A program made the position numbers and the translations under genes. From positions 3,775,501-3,839,500 of the forward strand of contig NZ_JQNB01000001.1 in NCBI RefSeq assembly GCF_000745005.1: 64,000 nucleotides of DNA. The letters are read 5' to 3'. This stretch comes from Luteibacter sp. 9135. GTDB taxonomy: Bacteria; Pseudomonadota; Gammaproteobacteria; Xanthomonadales; Rhodanobacteraceae. The stretch's first letter is position 1; every line of letters begins with the position of its first letter. Of this stretch, positions 17,162 through 32,790 are shown piece by piece. A model generated the notes under the pieces. The model was not told the DNA's origin. It worked only from the letters and a program-made list of their open reading frames with translations, and made no database searches.

Positions 17162-19603
17162 ATGCTGAAAAACGTGCTCTTCCAGCTCCACTGGTTCCTG
17201 GGCATCACCGCCGGCAGCGTGCTCGCGATCATGGGCATCACCGGTGCGACGCTGGCCTTCCAGGACGAGATCCTGCGGAGCATGAATCCGTCGCTCGAGC
17301 ACGTCGTCCATCGGCACGAAGCCGGCGAGCACGCGCTGCCCCTCACCGAGATCGTGGCGCGCGTCGGTGAAGGCGAGACACGAGCGTTGCAACGCGTGCG
17401 CATGGACGCCACGGGCATACGCCCCTCCGTCGCCCGTTACGAAGGCGGCCGGACGCACTGGCGCTACTTCGATCCGTACACCGGACAGCGGCTGGCGGAA
17501 CTGAAGGGCGAGCCGTTCTTCGAGTTCGTGGAGAACCTGCACCGGCGACTGGCCGCGGGCGACACCGGCCGCGCGGTCACCGGCGCATGCGCGATCACGC
17601 TGGTGTTCTTCTGTCTCTCGGGACTTTACCTGCGCTGGCCACGGCGCTGGCGCAGCCTGCACACCTGGTTCGCCATAGCTTGGCGTCGCGACGGACGCAG
17701 CTTCCTGTGGAGCCTGCATTCGGTCGTCGGCACCTGGGTGATGGTGGTCTATCTCGTGATCGCCCTGACCGGCCTCTGGTGGTCGTACAGCTGGTACCGC
17801 ACCGCCGTGACCGCCCTGCTGGGCGGCACCGCCGAGCGAGTGGCAGGCGCACCGAAGCAGCGCTTCGGCACCCTCGATCTCGCACGCCTGCAGGCCGGCC
17901 TGGCGCAGACCGTACCCGGGCTCGACGGCGGCTACCTCGACCTGCGCTTGCCGGGGAAGCCGGGCCAGTCGGCGAGTGCACGCGTACAGGTGGGCGACGG
18001 CCAACACGACCGCGCCTACGACAGCCTCGAACTGGACCCGGCCACGGGCGCCGTGCTCTCGCACGAGACGTACGCGGACATGCCCGCTGGCCGCAAGGTG
18101 CTGGCCAGCCTCTTCGCGCTGCACTCGGGCAGCTTCTTCGGGCTGCCCGGCCGCGTGATCGTCATGATCTCGGCGGGCGGCATGTCGCTGTTCTTCGTGA
18201 CCGGCTGGATGCTTTACCTCGACCGCCGGCGGAAGAAACGGGAGGCGCGTGCGTCGCGCCTGCAACTCGAACCTGTCGCCCATCCCGACCTGCACGATGG
18301 ACGTCCATGGTTGATCGCCTTCGCCAGCCAGAGCGGCTTCGCCGAACAGCTGGCCTGGCGCACCGCCGGGCAACTGCAGGCCGCGGGCCTGCCGGTGCAG
18401 GTGCACCCGGTGGCGCGCGTGGACAGCGGCATGCTCGCGGAGGCGCGCCAGGCCTTGTTCGTCCTCAGCACTTTCGGCGAGGGCGAGGCACCGGACGCGG
18501 CGCGTGCCTTCGAGCGTAAGACGCTCACCCGCGCCAACCACCTACCCGACCTGGCCTATGCGGTGCTCGCGCTCGGCGATCGGCAGTACGCGCAGTTCTG
18601 CGGCTTTGCGCGTCGCGTGGAAAGCTGGCTCGAGGGCATCGGCGCGACCGCGCTTTTTCCCACGGTGGACGTGGACCGTGCCGATCCGCAGGCCCTGGCT
18701 ACCTGGCAACACCATCTCGCCAGCGTCACCGGCAACCCCATCGGCGCGCCACGGGTGGAAACGCCCGCCATGCAGGACTGGGTACTCGGCGGTCGGACAC
18801 GGCTCAATCCCGGATCGGCCGCCGGCGAGGTGTGGAAGGTGAGCCTCCTGCCGCCCGCCGGCGCACACTGGCGGGCCGGCGATATCCTCGAGGTTCATCC
18901 CGGGCACGGGCCTGCACCGCTCCAGGCACCGTCGCTACCCGTGGCTCACGCGCAACCCATGCTGCTCGATGACCCGGCACATCCCCCCGCCCATGAGCCG
19001 CCACCGATCCGCGACTATTCCATCGCGTCGATCGCCGCCGATGGCGCCGTCGAGCTTGTCGTCCGCCTGACCACCGCGCCGGAAGGCGGCTACGGCCTCG
19101 GCTCCGGGTGGCTGTGCGTACACGCCCCACCCGGCCTGCCCATCAAGGCCCGCGTGCGCAACAACGACAACTTCCACCGCCACGCACCCACGGCGCCGAT
19201 GATCCTGATAGGCAACGGCACGGGCATCGCCGGCCTGCGCAGCCTGCTGCGCGAAGCGAAGGCAGAAGGCTCGCACGGTCACTGGCTGATCTACGGCGAA
19301 CGTACGCGCCGGCACGACCACCTATTCGCGGACGAGCTGGACGCATGGAAAGCGGAGGGGTACCTGGCCCGGATCGACCTCGCGTTCTCGCGCGACCAAG
19401 CCGAACGCGTGTATGTCCAGCACAAGCTTCTGGCCGCCAGCGACGAACTCATCGTATGGATGGCGCGCGGCGCAACCCTCTACGTGTGCGGCTCCGTCGT
19501 CGGCATGGCATCCGGCGTCGATGCGGCGCTGCGCGGCATCCTGGGTGAGGATGCCGTGGATGACCTGGTGGCCGGGGGGCGGTATCGGCGGGATGTCTAT
19601 TGA
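17162..19603 (+). CDS. PepSY-TM / flavodoxin / FAD-NAD(P)H reductase fusion (ferric-siderophore reductase)
   Basis: An 813-aa inner-membrane electron-transfer protein. The N-terminal 370 residues are a PepSY-associated membrane domain with four spans (QLHWFLGITAGSVLAIMGIT; VTGACAITLVFFCLSGLYLRW; SVVGTWVMVVYLVIALTGLW; VIVMISAGGMSLFFVTGWML). Then a flavodoxin domain (FASQSGFAEQLAW, LSTFGEGEAPD; about 380-520) and a CysJ-like FAD/NAD(P)H module (RDYSIAS, GNGTGIAGLRSLL; about 545-813). It would pass electrons from NADPH across the membrane to periplasmic ferric-siderophore. The gene starts 3 bases after the TonB receptor stop, so the two form one transcription unit. Confidence 0.9.
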   Translation: MLKNVLFQLHWFLGITAGSVLAIMGITGATLAFQDEILRSMNPSLEHVVHRHEAGEHALPLTEIVARVGEGETRALQRVRMDATGIRPSVARYEGGRTHWRYFDPYTGQRLAELKGEPFFEFVENLHRRLAAGDTGRAVTGACAITLVFFCLSGLYLRWPRRWRSLHTWFAIAWRRDGRSFLWSLHSVVGTWVMVVYLVIALTGLWWSYSWYRTAVTALLGGTAERVAGAPKQRFGTLDLARLQAGLAQTVPGLDGGYLDLRLPGKPGQSASARVQVGDGQHDRAYDSLELDPATGAVLSHETYADMPAGRKVLASLFALHSGSFFGLPGRVIVMISAGGMSLFFVTGWMLYLDRRRKKREARASRLQLEPVAHPDLHDGRPWLIAFASQSGFAEQLAWRTAGQLQAAGLPVQVHPVARVDSGMLAEARQALFVLSTFGEGEAPDAARAFERKTLTRANHLPDLAYAVLALGDRQYAQFCGFARRVESWLEGIGATALFPTVDVDRADPQALATWQHHLASVTGNPIGAPRVETPAMQDWVLGGRTRLNPGSAAGEVWKVSLLPPAGAHWRAGDILEVHPGHGPAPLQAPSLPVAHAQPMLLDDPAHPPAHEPPPIRDYSIASIAADGAVELVVRLTTAPEGGYGLGSGWLCVHAPPGLPIKARVRNNDNFHRHAPTAPMILIGNGTGIAGLRSLLREAKAEGSHGHWLIYGERTRRHDHLFADELDAWKAEGYLARIDLAFSRDQAERVYVQHKLLAASDELIVWMARGATLYVCGSVVGMASGVDAALRGILGEDAVDDLVAGGRYRRDVY

Positions 19604-19636
19604 GCCGCTGCGCGATCAAGCCCGCCCCACACCCCG

Positions 19637-19728
19637 GTAGGAGCGCACGATGTGCGCGATACAGGCAATGCGATAGGCGCGATGGACGTGCGCCCACACA
19701 CCCCATCGCCCACATCGTGGGCTCCTAC
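19637..19728. repeat. REPIN-like pair between convergent genes, overlapping the greA stop
   Basis: The plus-strand unit 19637-19659 (stem GCGCAC-GAT-GTGCGC) faces the minus-strand unit 19706-19728 (stem GCCCAC-GAT-GTGGGC). In the second unit the TAG of GTAGGAG is the stop codon of greA. Confidence 0.9.
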
Positions 19729-20203
19729 CGGTAGCGGACGCCCTTGATCTCGTAGGTCTTGGTGCCGTTGGGTGCGACGAAATCGAACTCGTCGCCCTCG
19801 TTCTTGCCGATAAGGGCGCGAGCGATCGGCGAGGACACCGCGATGAGACCCTTCTTGATGTCGGCCTCGATATCGCCAACGATCTGGTAGGTCACTTCCG
19901 CGTCGTTGTCCAGGTCGATCAACTCGACGATGGCGCCGAACACGATGCGCTTGCCGACGGTCAGGCGCTCGGTGTCGATCACTTCCGAGTTCGACAGCGC
20001 CGCTTCCAGCTCGTTGATGCGGCCTTCGTTGAAACCGTGCATCTCGCGCGCCGCGTGGTATTCGGCGTTTTCCTTCAGGTCGCCATGCGCACGGGCTTCC
20101 GCCACGGCCGCGACGATCTCGGGGCGCTTCACGCGCTTGAGGTAATCCAGCTCGTCACGAAGACGGTCGGCACCGATGGCGGTCATGGGAGGACGGGTGG
20201 CGC

Positions 20204-20207
<4 letters not shown>
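19725..20207 (-). CDS. greA: Transcription elongation factor GreA
   Basis: A 160-aa GreA, which stimulates transcript cleavage by backtracked RNA polymerase. The N-terminal coiled coil ([40 protein letters not shown], residues 12-52) carries the acidic D-x-x-E-N tip. The C-terminal FKBP-like domain follows ([37 protein letters not shown]). The ATG overlaps the carB stop by ATGA. The stop codon is provided by an adjacent REP element. Confidence 0.96.
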
Positions 20208-23431
<3,224 letters not shown>

Positions 23432-23489
23432 GGTATCTCTCGCAAACGAAGCGGATGGATGAGGGGATCGGGGACAGCGCGGCGCGTGG

Positions 23490-24629
<1,140 letters not shown>

Positions 24630-24845
24630 GGGATGGCCGCCTTCGGGTGCAGCAAAGCCCGCAAGCCTGCATTGAGCGGCTCGTGGGCCTTGGGGATAAG
24701 GGATCGCTGGGCGGGTAAGAATGATAGGTGTGAAGGCCGCTTTTGTCCACCCGGGATGCATGAACGGCGGCGCGGCGGAATATCGCTGGGACGCCGGTCC
24801 GACGCGATACAATGGCGACGAGCCAGACCACCCGAGAACCGTCGC

Positions 24846-25529
24846 ATGCTGCTCGATCCCGCCCGCCTGGAACGTCCGGACACCGACATCCGGCACGAGC
24901 CCTTTTCGTTCATGATCGCCCACGGCCAGCTGCCGGACGAGTGCCGGTCGGAACTGGAGCGTGATTTCCCGCAATACACCAGCGCGGGGTTCTTCCCGTA
25001 CGACGCCAGCGATTGCGGCCCGTCGGTGAACGAACTGGTCGAACAGATGACGTCGCGCGCCTTCTCGGCCGCCATCGGCCGCCACTTGGGCATTCCCGGG
25101 CTGGAGACCTACCCCACGCTGGTCACGCTATGCCGCCTGCTCAACCGCCGGCACGGCACCATCCACACCGACAGCAAGTCCAAGATCGCCACCGCGCTGA
25201 TCTACCTGAATCCGATGTGGCCCGACACCAGCGACGGCTGCCTGCGCTTCCTGCGATCGATCAACGACATCGACGATATCGTGGCGCCCGAGCTGAAGCC
25301 GCTCTACGGCGAGTTCGCGGTGTTCCGCCGGGCTGAGAATTCCTTCCACGGCCACCTGCCCTACGAGGGCGAGCGCCGGGTGATCCAGGTGGCCTGGCTC
25401 ACCTCGGAAGAAGAGAAGGCCCGCAAGACCAAGCGTGGCAAGTTCTCGCGGGTGTTCAAGAAGATCTTCGGCAAGCTGGACCGCAAGATGGGCGCGGACC
25501 GGGATCGCAACGCCTCGCACCCGGACTAG
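24846..25529 (+). CDS. 2-oxoglutarate/Fe(II)-dependent oxygenase-like protein
   Basis: A 227-aa protein with a double-stranded beta-helix signature: HTD at residues 107-109 and a distal His ([17 protein letters not shown]168 or H170) followed by R177, matching the HxD...H...R pattern that binds iron and 2-oxoglutarate. The C-terminus is very basic ([20 protein letters not shown], about 195-214), which could contact nucleic acid or membrane. It resembles uncharacterised prolyl-4-hydroxylase-like proteins of Xanthomonadales. Its TAG stop overlaps the TAG stop of the convergent exchanger gene in a shared CTAG. Confidence 0.75.
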   Translation: MLLDPARLERPDTDIRHEPFSFMIAHGQLPDECRSELERDFPQYTSAGFFPYDASDCGPSVNELVEQMTSRAFSAAIGRHLGIPGLETYPTLVTLCRLLNRRHGTIHTDSKSKIATALIYLNPMWPDTSDGCLRFLRSINDIDDIVAPELKPLYGEFAVFRRAENSFHGHLPYEGERRVIQVAWLTSEEEKARKTKRGKFSRVFKKIFGKLDRKMGADRDRNASHPD

Positions 25530-26533
25530 CGCACCCCGAACCACCAGCCGACGAAGATGGCGAACACGCCGTAGAGCGCGCCGATCGGCATCAGCCAGCG
25601 CGCCTCCACGGAGCCGCGCCGGAACATCGCCCACAGCGCCACCACCGCGACCATGGTGATCGCACCGGCCACGATCAGCGGCGTATCGAACAGCCACGGC
25701 GTGGCGAACAGCGCGAGTGAACTGGGAATGGTCGCCTGGATCATCATGGCGCCGGAGATGTTGGCCAGGGCCAGCCGCTCCTTGCCCTGGCGTACCCAGA
25801 TCAGCGCGTTGACGGTCTCGGGCAGCTCGGTGGCCACCGGACTGAGCACCAGCGCCACGATATGCGGCGATAGCTGGAAGAAGTCACCGAAGGCCTCAAG
25901 CTGCCAGACGAAGGTGCGCGAGGCGATGGCGATGACGAGCAGGGCCAGGCCCGTCTGCAACGCCACCCAGCCCATCGACGGATTGGCGTCGCGCGGACGG
26001 AAGGTCAGCGGTTCCAGCGCCTCCTCTTCCGGTGCCGTAGTGTCGTCGCGCATCTCACGCCACACGTAGGCCACGTAGGCCAGCAGGAACAGCACACCCA
26101 GCCAGGGCTTCCAGGCGAAGGCCACGAGGCCCAGGCCCACCTTGACGATGAAGATGGCCAGGAACCAGGACTGGTCGCGCGCCAGGCGCTGGTTGTCGAC
26201 GCGTACCCGCAGGTCCGGTCGGTTCAACCGCTTGCGACCCGCATACAGCGCGAAGCCGACGACCGCATAGGCGATCGTGGCCAGGACCAGGGGGCCGCCG
26301 AGCGCGGCGCCCACGCCGATATCCTTCGCTTCGGGTGTCTTGCCGAACATCACGGCGACGAAGGTGACCGCGCTTTCGGGAAGTGCCGTGCCGAAGGCGG
26401 CAAGCACCGTGCCGGTGGCGGTGGCGCCGAGGTTGAGCTTGCGCCCGAACCACTCGACGCCGTTGACGAAGTATTCGCACGCGAAATAGATGGCCCCGGC
26501 GGAAACCAGGAACAGGAAGCATGTCAGCAGCAT
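25526..26533 (-). CDS. CaCA-family cation exchanger, probable Mn2+ exporter
   Basis: A 335-aa cation/proton antiporter of the Ca2+:cation antiporter superfamily. Ten or so spans are arranged as two inverted halves carrying the alpha motifs: GTVLAAFGTALPESAVTFVA (near residue 39) and SPHIVALVLSPVATELPETV (near 222). The ATG at 26533 starts directly at the first span (MLLTCFLFLVSAGAIYFA). The 5' leader is a yybP-ykoY-type riboswitch, which senses Mn2+, so export of Mn2+ rather than Ca2+ is the likely role. That substrate assignment comes from the regulatory element, not from the protein. Confidence 0.85.
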   Translation of the reverse strand: MLLTCFLFLVSAGAIYFACEYFVNGVEWFGRKLNLGATATGTVLAAFGTALPESAVTFVAVMFGKTPEAKDIGVGAALGGPLVLATIAYAVVGFALYAGRKRLNRPDLRVRVDNQRLARDQSWFLAIFIVKVGLGLVAFAWKPWLGVLFLLAYVAYVWREMRDDTTAPEEEALEPLTFRPRDANPSMGWVALQTGLALLVIAIASRTFVWQLEAFGDFFQLSPHIVALVLSPVATELPETVNALIWVRQGKERLALANISGAMMIQATIPSSLALFATPWLFDTPLIVAGAITMVAVVALWAMFRRGSVEARWLMPIGALYGVFAIFVGWWFGVR

Positions 26534-26609
26534 GGATAATCTAAGGCCGAGCGAGCGAGAACATACCGATGGCTCAACGACACCGCTCGCCCGGCCCGGG
26601 TAAGCATGT

Positions 26610-26745
26610 CGCTGGCCAAAGGTCTCGCCGGACGGGCAGCGTACTCTCCTACGCTGCTGCCGTTCGCGCCATGGGGCCGAGGCCACCAAGTGTGTTGACG
26701 CGAACTCTCCTGGGTACGGAGATGGCTACTCCCCAATGACTTCGG
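26610..26745 (-). promoter_or_regulatory. yybP-ykoY (manganese-sensing) riboswitch
   Basis: Read on the minus strand, the leader contains GGGGAGTAGCC (26725-26735), then CGTCAACACAC, a hairpin GCGTA-GGAGAG-TACGC, and CCGGCGAGACC near 26620. These are the conserved elements of the yybP-ykoY Mn2+ aptamer. It ends about 80 bases before the exchanger start codon, leaving room for an expression platform. Conserved blocks and spacing fit the known class. Confidence 0.85.
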
Positions 26746-26789
26746 GCGGAATCCTACCACGCCCCGCAGCCACCCCCAACCCCACCGCC

Positions 26790-26812
26790 GTAGGAGCCCA
26801 CGATGTGGGCGA
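26790..26812 (+). repeat. Single REP element
   Basis: GTAGGAG, stem GCCCAC-GAT-GTGGGC, GCGA. A solitary copy between dapB and the riboswitch. Confidence 0.85.
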
Positions 26813-26841
26813 AAAAACCAGATCGCCTCACCCCTCCCCCA

Positions 26842-27636
26842 TCAAACCCGCGTCCCGATCACATCCTCGATCGTCCACCCACCCGGCGCACGCCCCGCCA
26901 TCCACGCAGCGGCTTCCAGCGCCCCGCGTGCGAAGATCGATCGATCCGTCGCCCGATGCGCAAGCTCGATCCGCTCGCCCTGCCCCATCAGCAACGCCTG
27001 GTGTTCGCCGACGATGTCACCGCCACGCACCACCGCGAACCCGATCGTGCCGGCCTGACGCGCACCCGGACGCCCCTCGCGCGTATAGACGGCCAATTCA
27101 TCCAGCGTGGCGCCGCGACCGGCGGCCGCGGCGTGGCCGAGCGCCAGCGCCGTACCGGACGGTGCGTCTTCCTTGCGGTTGTGGTGCGCCTCGACGATGT
27201 CCAGGTCCCAGCCGGGCAAGGCGGCGGCGGCTTCGCGCAGCAGGCGAGTCAGCACCGCGACGCCCAGGCTGAAGTTGGCCGCATGCAGCACGGCGATGCG
27301 CTCGGTGGCACGGATCAGGCGCTCGCTGAGGGCGGGCCCGAGGCCGGTGCTGCCGGTGACCAGCGAGGCGCCGCTCGCCTCGCAGTAGTCCAGCGCAGCG
27401 GCCAAGCCTTCCGGGCCGCTGAAATCCACCACCACGTCGATGTCGGCGGCGCCGGCCCAGGCGCTGAAACGCAGGGCGGAGACGTCGCCGTAGGCGGCCT
27501 TGCCCAGGCGCGGCGAGGCCGACGACACCACCGCCCGCACGGCGTCGAAACGCGCATCCTCGCGCACCAGGCCGAGCAAGGCGGAGCCCATACGGCCGGA
27601 GGCGCCGCTGATGGCGAGACGGACGGGACGGGTCAT
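26842..27636 (-). CDS. dapB: 4-hydroxy-tetrahydrodipicolinate reductase
   Basis: A 264-aa enzyme of lysine and meso-diaminopimelate synthesis. It has the N-terminal dinucleotide motif GASGRMG (residues 10-16), VVDFSGPEG, TGSTGLGP, the catalytic block EAHHNRKEDAPSGTAL (about 152-167) and a C-terminal FARGALEAAAWM. The ATG at 27636 is used; an upstream ATG gives an unlikely extension. It is 54 bases downstream of dnaJ on the same strand, an order shared with Xanthomonas. Confidence 0.96.
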   Translation of the reverse strand: MTRPVRLAISGASGRMGSALLGLVREDARFDAVRAVVSSASPRLGKAAYGDVSALRFSAWAGAADIDVVVDFSGPEGLAAALDYCEASGASLVTGSTGLGPALSERLIRATERIAVLHAANFSLGVAVLTRLLREAAAALPGWDLDIVEAHHNRKEDAPSGTALALGHAAAAGRGATLDELAVYTREGRPGARQAGTIGFAVVRGGDIVGEHQALLMGQGERIELAHRATDRSIFARGALEAAAWMAGRAPGGWTIEDVIGTRV

Positions 27637-27690
27637 GGGGCGGAACCTCGGCGATGAACGGACGGCCATGCTAGTGGATGGCCGTCCGGC

Positions 27691-28824
27691 TTACGAGGTG
27701 ACCTTCGACCAGAAGTCCTTGACGCCGTCGATGAACGTGGTGGAACGCGGCGTGTGCTTGGCGGCTTCCTCGCCGACGAACGTGGCCTCGAGCTGCGTGA
27801 GCAGTTCGCGCTGTTCCTTGGTCAGGCGTACCGGCGTCTCCACCACGACGGTGCAGACCAGGTCACCCGTGCGCCCGCCGCGAACCGACTTCACGCCGCG
27901 GCCGCGCATGCGGAACTGGTGCCCGGTCTGGGTCTCGGGTGGCACGCTGACCGCGATCTCGCCCTCCAGCGTCGGCACCATCAGCTCCGTGCCCAGCGCG
28001 GCCTGCGCGAAACGGATCGGCACCTCGCAGTAAAGGTCGCTGCCGTCGCGCTGGAAGATGGCGTGCTCGCGCACCCGCACTTCCACGTACAGGTCGCCGG
28101 CCGGCGAACCGGCGGGACCGGCTTCGCCCTGGCCCGTCAGTCGGATGCGGTCGCCGTTGTCGACGCCCGCCGGAATCTGCACGGACAGCGCGCGCTGTTC
28201 CTCCAGCCGCCCTTCGCCGTGGCACTTCTTGCAGGGCTTGTCGATCTTCTGTCCGGTACCGTGGCAGGTCGGGCAGGCCTGCTGGATGGAGAAGATGCCG
28301 TTCTGCATGCGCACGCGGCCGTGGCCGGCGCAGGTACCGCACTTGGACACCTTGCCGTCTTCCGAGCCGCTGCCGTTGCAGTGGTGGCAATTGACCTGGG
28401 TCGGGATCTCGATCTTCTTCTCGACGCCGAACACGGCCTCTTCGAGATCCAGGTCCATCATGTAGCGCAGGTCGGCACCGCGGCGCGCGCGCTGGCGGCC
28501 ACCGCCACCACCGAAGATGTCGCCGAAGATGTCACCGAAGATGTCGCCGACGTCGCCGAAGCCTCCACCGCCGCCGCCACGACCGAAGCCGCCGCCCTCG
28601 AAGGCGGCATGGCCGTACTGATCGTACGCGGCGCGCTTCTGCGCATCCGACAGCACGTCGTAGGCTTCCTTGGCTTCCTTGAATTTGTCGATCGCCGCCG
28701 GGTCGTCCGGATTGCGGTCGGGATGGTACTTCATCGCGACGCGACGAAAGGTCGTCTTGAGTTCGCCGTCAGTGACGGTGCGTTCGACACCGAGGATTTC
28801 GTAGTAGTCGCGCTTGCTGCTCAT
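27691..28824 (-). CDS. dnaJ: Chaperone protein DnaJ
   Basis: A 377-aa Hsp40 co-chaperone. The J-domain carries the HPD motif (YHPDRNPDD, near residue 34), a Gly/Phe-rich linker ([18 protein letters not shown]), and four CxxCxGxG zinc-finger repeats ([32 protein letters not shown]) between about 148 and 210, then the substrate-binding C-terminal domain. It follows dnaK after 127 bases containing an intercistronic hairpin. Confidence 0.98.
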   Translation of the reverse strand: MSSKRDYYEILGVERTVTDGELKTTFRRVAMKYHPDRNPDDPAAIDKFKEAKEAYDVLSDAQKRAAYDQYGHAAFEGGGFGRGGGGGGFGDVGDIFGDIFGDIFGGGGGRQRARRGADLRYMMDLDLEEAVFGVEKKIEIPTQVNCHHCNGSGSEDGKVSKCGTCAGHGRVRMQNGIFSIQQACPTCHGTGQKIDKPCKKCHGEGRLEEQRALSVQIPAGVDNGDRIRLTGQGEAGPAGSPAGDLYVEVRVREHAIFQRDGSDLYCEVPIRFAQAALGTELMVPTLEGEIAVSVPPETQTGHQFRMRGRGVKSVRGGRTGDLVCTVVVETPVRLTKEQRELLTQLEATFVGEEAAKHTPRSTTFIDGVKDFWSKVTS

Positions 28825-28900
28825 GGCACGCTTGCTTTCCCTGGACGGACGAACGCGCCGAGAGGTTGCCCTTCGACGCGATCGTGCCGGTTAACCGATA

Positions 28901-28931
28901 GCGTGCCGCAGGTATGGAACCCGCGGCACGC
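28901..28931 (-). other. Intercistronic hairpin between dnaK and dnaJ
   Basis: GCGTGCCGC and GCGGCACGC form a 9-bp perfect stem around a 13-base loop. No T-tract follows on the minus strand, so it is more likely an mRNA processing or stability element than a full terminator, and could set dnaK above dnaJ. Confidence 0.6.
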
Positions 28932-28951
28932 CGTTGCCTTGTGGGGACGAA

Positions 28952-30880
<1,929 letters not shown>

Positions 30881-30971
30881 TGAAGTTGCTCCGTTTATAT
30901 CTAAGCGGCCCCCGCGGCCGCGACTGGTGTGGAAAATGGGGGTAACCCCCATCGATTCAATATCTTCGGTA

Positions 30972-31508
30972 TCAGTTATCGCGAACCACGGCGACCAACG
31001 CCGGGCGCAGCAGGCGATCGTTCAGCACGAACCCCTTCTGCACCACCGCCACCACCGTGTTGGGCGCGTGCTCGTTCGACTCGACCGAGCTGATCGCCTG
31101 ATGGTGCTCCGGGTTGAACGGCTGGTGCAGTGGATCGACCACCGACAGGCCGTTGGCCTGGGTCACCTTTTCCAGCTGCTTGAGTGACATTTCCAGTCCC
31201 TCGCGCAGTGTCTTCGCATCGGCCGACTGGTTGGCCAGGCCGAGCGCGATGCCGTCGTAGACCGGCAGCAGGTCGCCCAGCAGCTTCTCGTTGGCGAAGC
31301 GACGCGCCTGGTCGAGGTCGCGCTGCATGCGCCGGCGCTGGTTCTCGATCTCCGCCTTTTCGCGCAGGACCGTCTCGCGGGCTTGTGCCAGCTCGACTTC
31401 CATCGCGGAAAGCTGGGCGTTCAGCGCATCGAGCTCGGCCTGTGCGCCGTTCTCGGCGACACCGCCGTCCTGCGCCGGATCGGGCGCGTGGGGATCGTTG
31501 TTTTGCAT
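30972..31508 (-). CDS. grpE: Nucleotide exchange factor GrpE
   Basis: A 178-aa GrpE, the nucleotide exchange factor for DnaK. An acidic N-terminus leads into a long coiled coil ([20 protein letters not shown], about residues 27-46), then [20 protein letters not shown] and the C-terminal beta domain ([36 protein letters not shown]). Confidence 0.97.
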   Translation of the reverse strand: MQNNDPHAPDPAQDGGVAENGAQAELDALNAQLSAMEVELAQARETVLREKAEIENQRRRMQRDLDQARRFANEKLLGDLLPVYDGIALGLANQSADAKTLREGLEMSLKQLEKVTQANGLSVVDPLHQPFNPEHHQAISSVESNEHAPNTVVAVVQKGFVLNDRLLRPALVAVVRDN

Positions 31509-31532
31509 GATTACTCCAAATGTCAGCTCACC

Positions 31533-31554
31533 GGCCCCGCGGTGACGCGGGGCC
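31533..31554 (-). other. Intercistronic hairpin between hrcA and grpE
   Basis: GGCCCCGCG-GTGA-CGCGGGGCC is a 9-bp perfect stem with a tetraloop and no T-run. Likely an mRNA stability or attenuation element within the heat-shock operon. Confidence 0.6.
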
Positions 31555-31595
31555 GAACATTCGCGGGAATTACCAAACCCGCCTCCCGTGCCGGT

Positions 31596-32657
31596 TTATG
31601 AGGTCGCCGCGGCGCGATTCAAGGCGTCACTGAGCAGCGCGGCCGTGGCCTGTACCACGGGGATCACCCGCTCGTAGGCCATGCGGGTCGGTCCGATGAC
31701 GCCGATCGCGCCCAGCATGCGGCCGGGGGTGCCGTAGGTGGCGGTGACGATGCTGCAGCCGTCCAGGGCCGCGAAGCCCGATTCCTCGCCGATGAAAAGG
31801 CGCACGCCGGGGGCCTGGACGCACATTTCCATCAGCTGGAGCAGGTCGCGCTTCTGCTGAAAGGCGTCGAAGAGGTCGCGGAGCCGTTCGATGTCGGCCA
31901 GTTCCGAGTAGCCCATGAGGTTGGTCTGACCGCTGACCAGCACGTCGTCGGCGTCGTCCACGGGCGTAAACGAGGCGGTGGCCAATTCCACCACACCGGA
32001 TAGCAGGCGATTCAGTTCACCCCCGGCCTCGCGCAACTCGGTGGCGAGGTGGGCACGTATGTCCGCCAGGCGGAAGCCGGCGAACTGCGCATTGAGGTAG
32101 TTGGCCGCCTGTTCCAGCTCGGTGGCATCCAGCGGCTTGGCCAGCTGGACCACCCGGTTTTGCACCTGGTTGTCCGAGAAGACCAGGATCACGAGGACGC
32201 GCGCGTCGGGCAGGCTGACGAAATCGATGTGGCGCAGCGGGAAGTCGCCCTGCCGCGGCACCGTGACCACGCCGGCGAACCGGGTCATCGCGGAAAGCAG
32301 GTGGGACACGTTGCCCAGCAGGTCGCGCGTGGTGGTCTGGTGCGGCGGCAGGCTGCCCTGCAGGCGGGCCATCTCGTCGCGCGGCAGCGGTTTCAGCTCC
32401 AGCAGGCTGTCGACGAACAGGCGCAGGCCGCGCGGGGTGGGAATGCGCCCCGCCGAGGTGTGGGGCGAGGCCACCAGCCCGGCGTCTTCCAGGTCGGCCA
32501 TGATGTTGCGGATGGTGGCCGGGCTGACTTCCAGGCCGGACGATCGCGCCAGCGTGCGTGAGCCGACCGGCTCCCCATCGGACAGGTATTGCGAGATGAG
32601 GGTCCGCAGCAGCCGGCGCGCGCGAGCATCGATGTCGTGACCGGAGAACGGATTCAT
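31596..32657 (-). CDS. hrcA: Heat-inducible transcription repressor HrcA
   Basis: A 353-aa repressor that normally binds CIRCE elements. The winged-helix N-terminus is visible (RARRLLRTLISQYLSDGEPV, SRTLARSSGLEVSPATIRNI, residues 10-55) with ASPHTSAGRIPTPRGLRLFV. The C-terminal part has FIGEESG and GAIGVIGPTRMAYERVIPVV. The ATG at 32657 is used. It heads hrcA-grpE-dnaK-dnaJ; no CIRCE inverted repeat is visible just upstream, so its targets (for example groESL) are probably elsewhere. Confidence 0.96.
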   Translation of the reverse strand: MNPFSGHDIDARARRLLRTLISQYLSDGEPVGSRTLARSSGLEVSPATIRNIMADLEDAGLVASPHTSAGRIPTPRGLRLFVDSLLELKPLPRDEMARLQGSLPPHQTTTRDLLGNVSHLLSAMTRFAGVVTVPRQGDFPLRHIDFVSLPDARVLVILVFSDNQVQNRVVQLAKPLDATELEQAANYLNAQFAGFRLADIRAHLATELREAGGELNRLLSGVVELATASFTPVDDADDVLVSGQTNLMGYSELADIERLRDLFDAFQQKRDLLQLMEMCVQAPGVRLFIGEESGFAALDGCSIVTATYGTPGRMLGAIGVIGPTRMAYERVIPVVQATAALLSDALNRAAATS

Positions 32658-32697
32658 GCGCCTGACTGGTGTGGAAAAGGGGTGGAACGTGGCGCTA

Positions 32698-32726
32698 TCA
32701 ATAAGGTCTCGCCGCTCTGCTTGCAA
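32698..32726 (-). promoter_or_regulatory. Candidate promoter of hrcA operon
   Basis: On the minus strand TTGCAA (32726-32721) and TATTGA (32703-32698) are spaced by 17 bases, about 40 bases before the hrcA start. A plausible sigma-70 promoter; no strong sigma-32 match was found. Confidence 0.35.
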
Positions 32727-32790
32727 GTCTCGGCTTCTGCGACGCGCCTGCCGCTACAATCGGCGCGATTCCCTTCGCCGCACGGTCGCC

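Noticed and set aside
24721..24915. Short open frame at the start of the oxygenase gene in another frame
   Set aside because: It overlaps the well-supported oxygenase start and has no recognisable motif.
32658..32790. CIRCE element upstream of hrcA
   Set aside because: No TTAGCACTC-N9-GAGTGCTAA-like inverted repeat is present between hrcA and recN.
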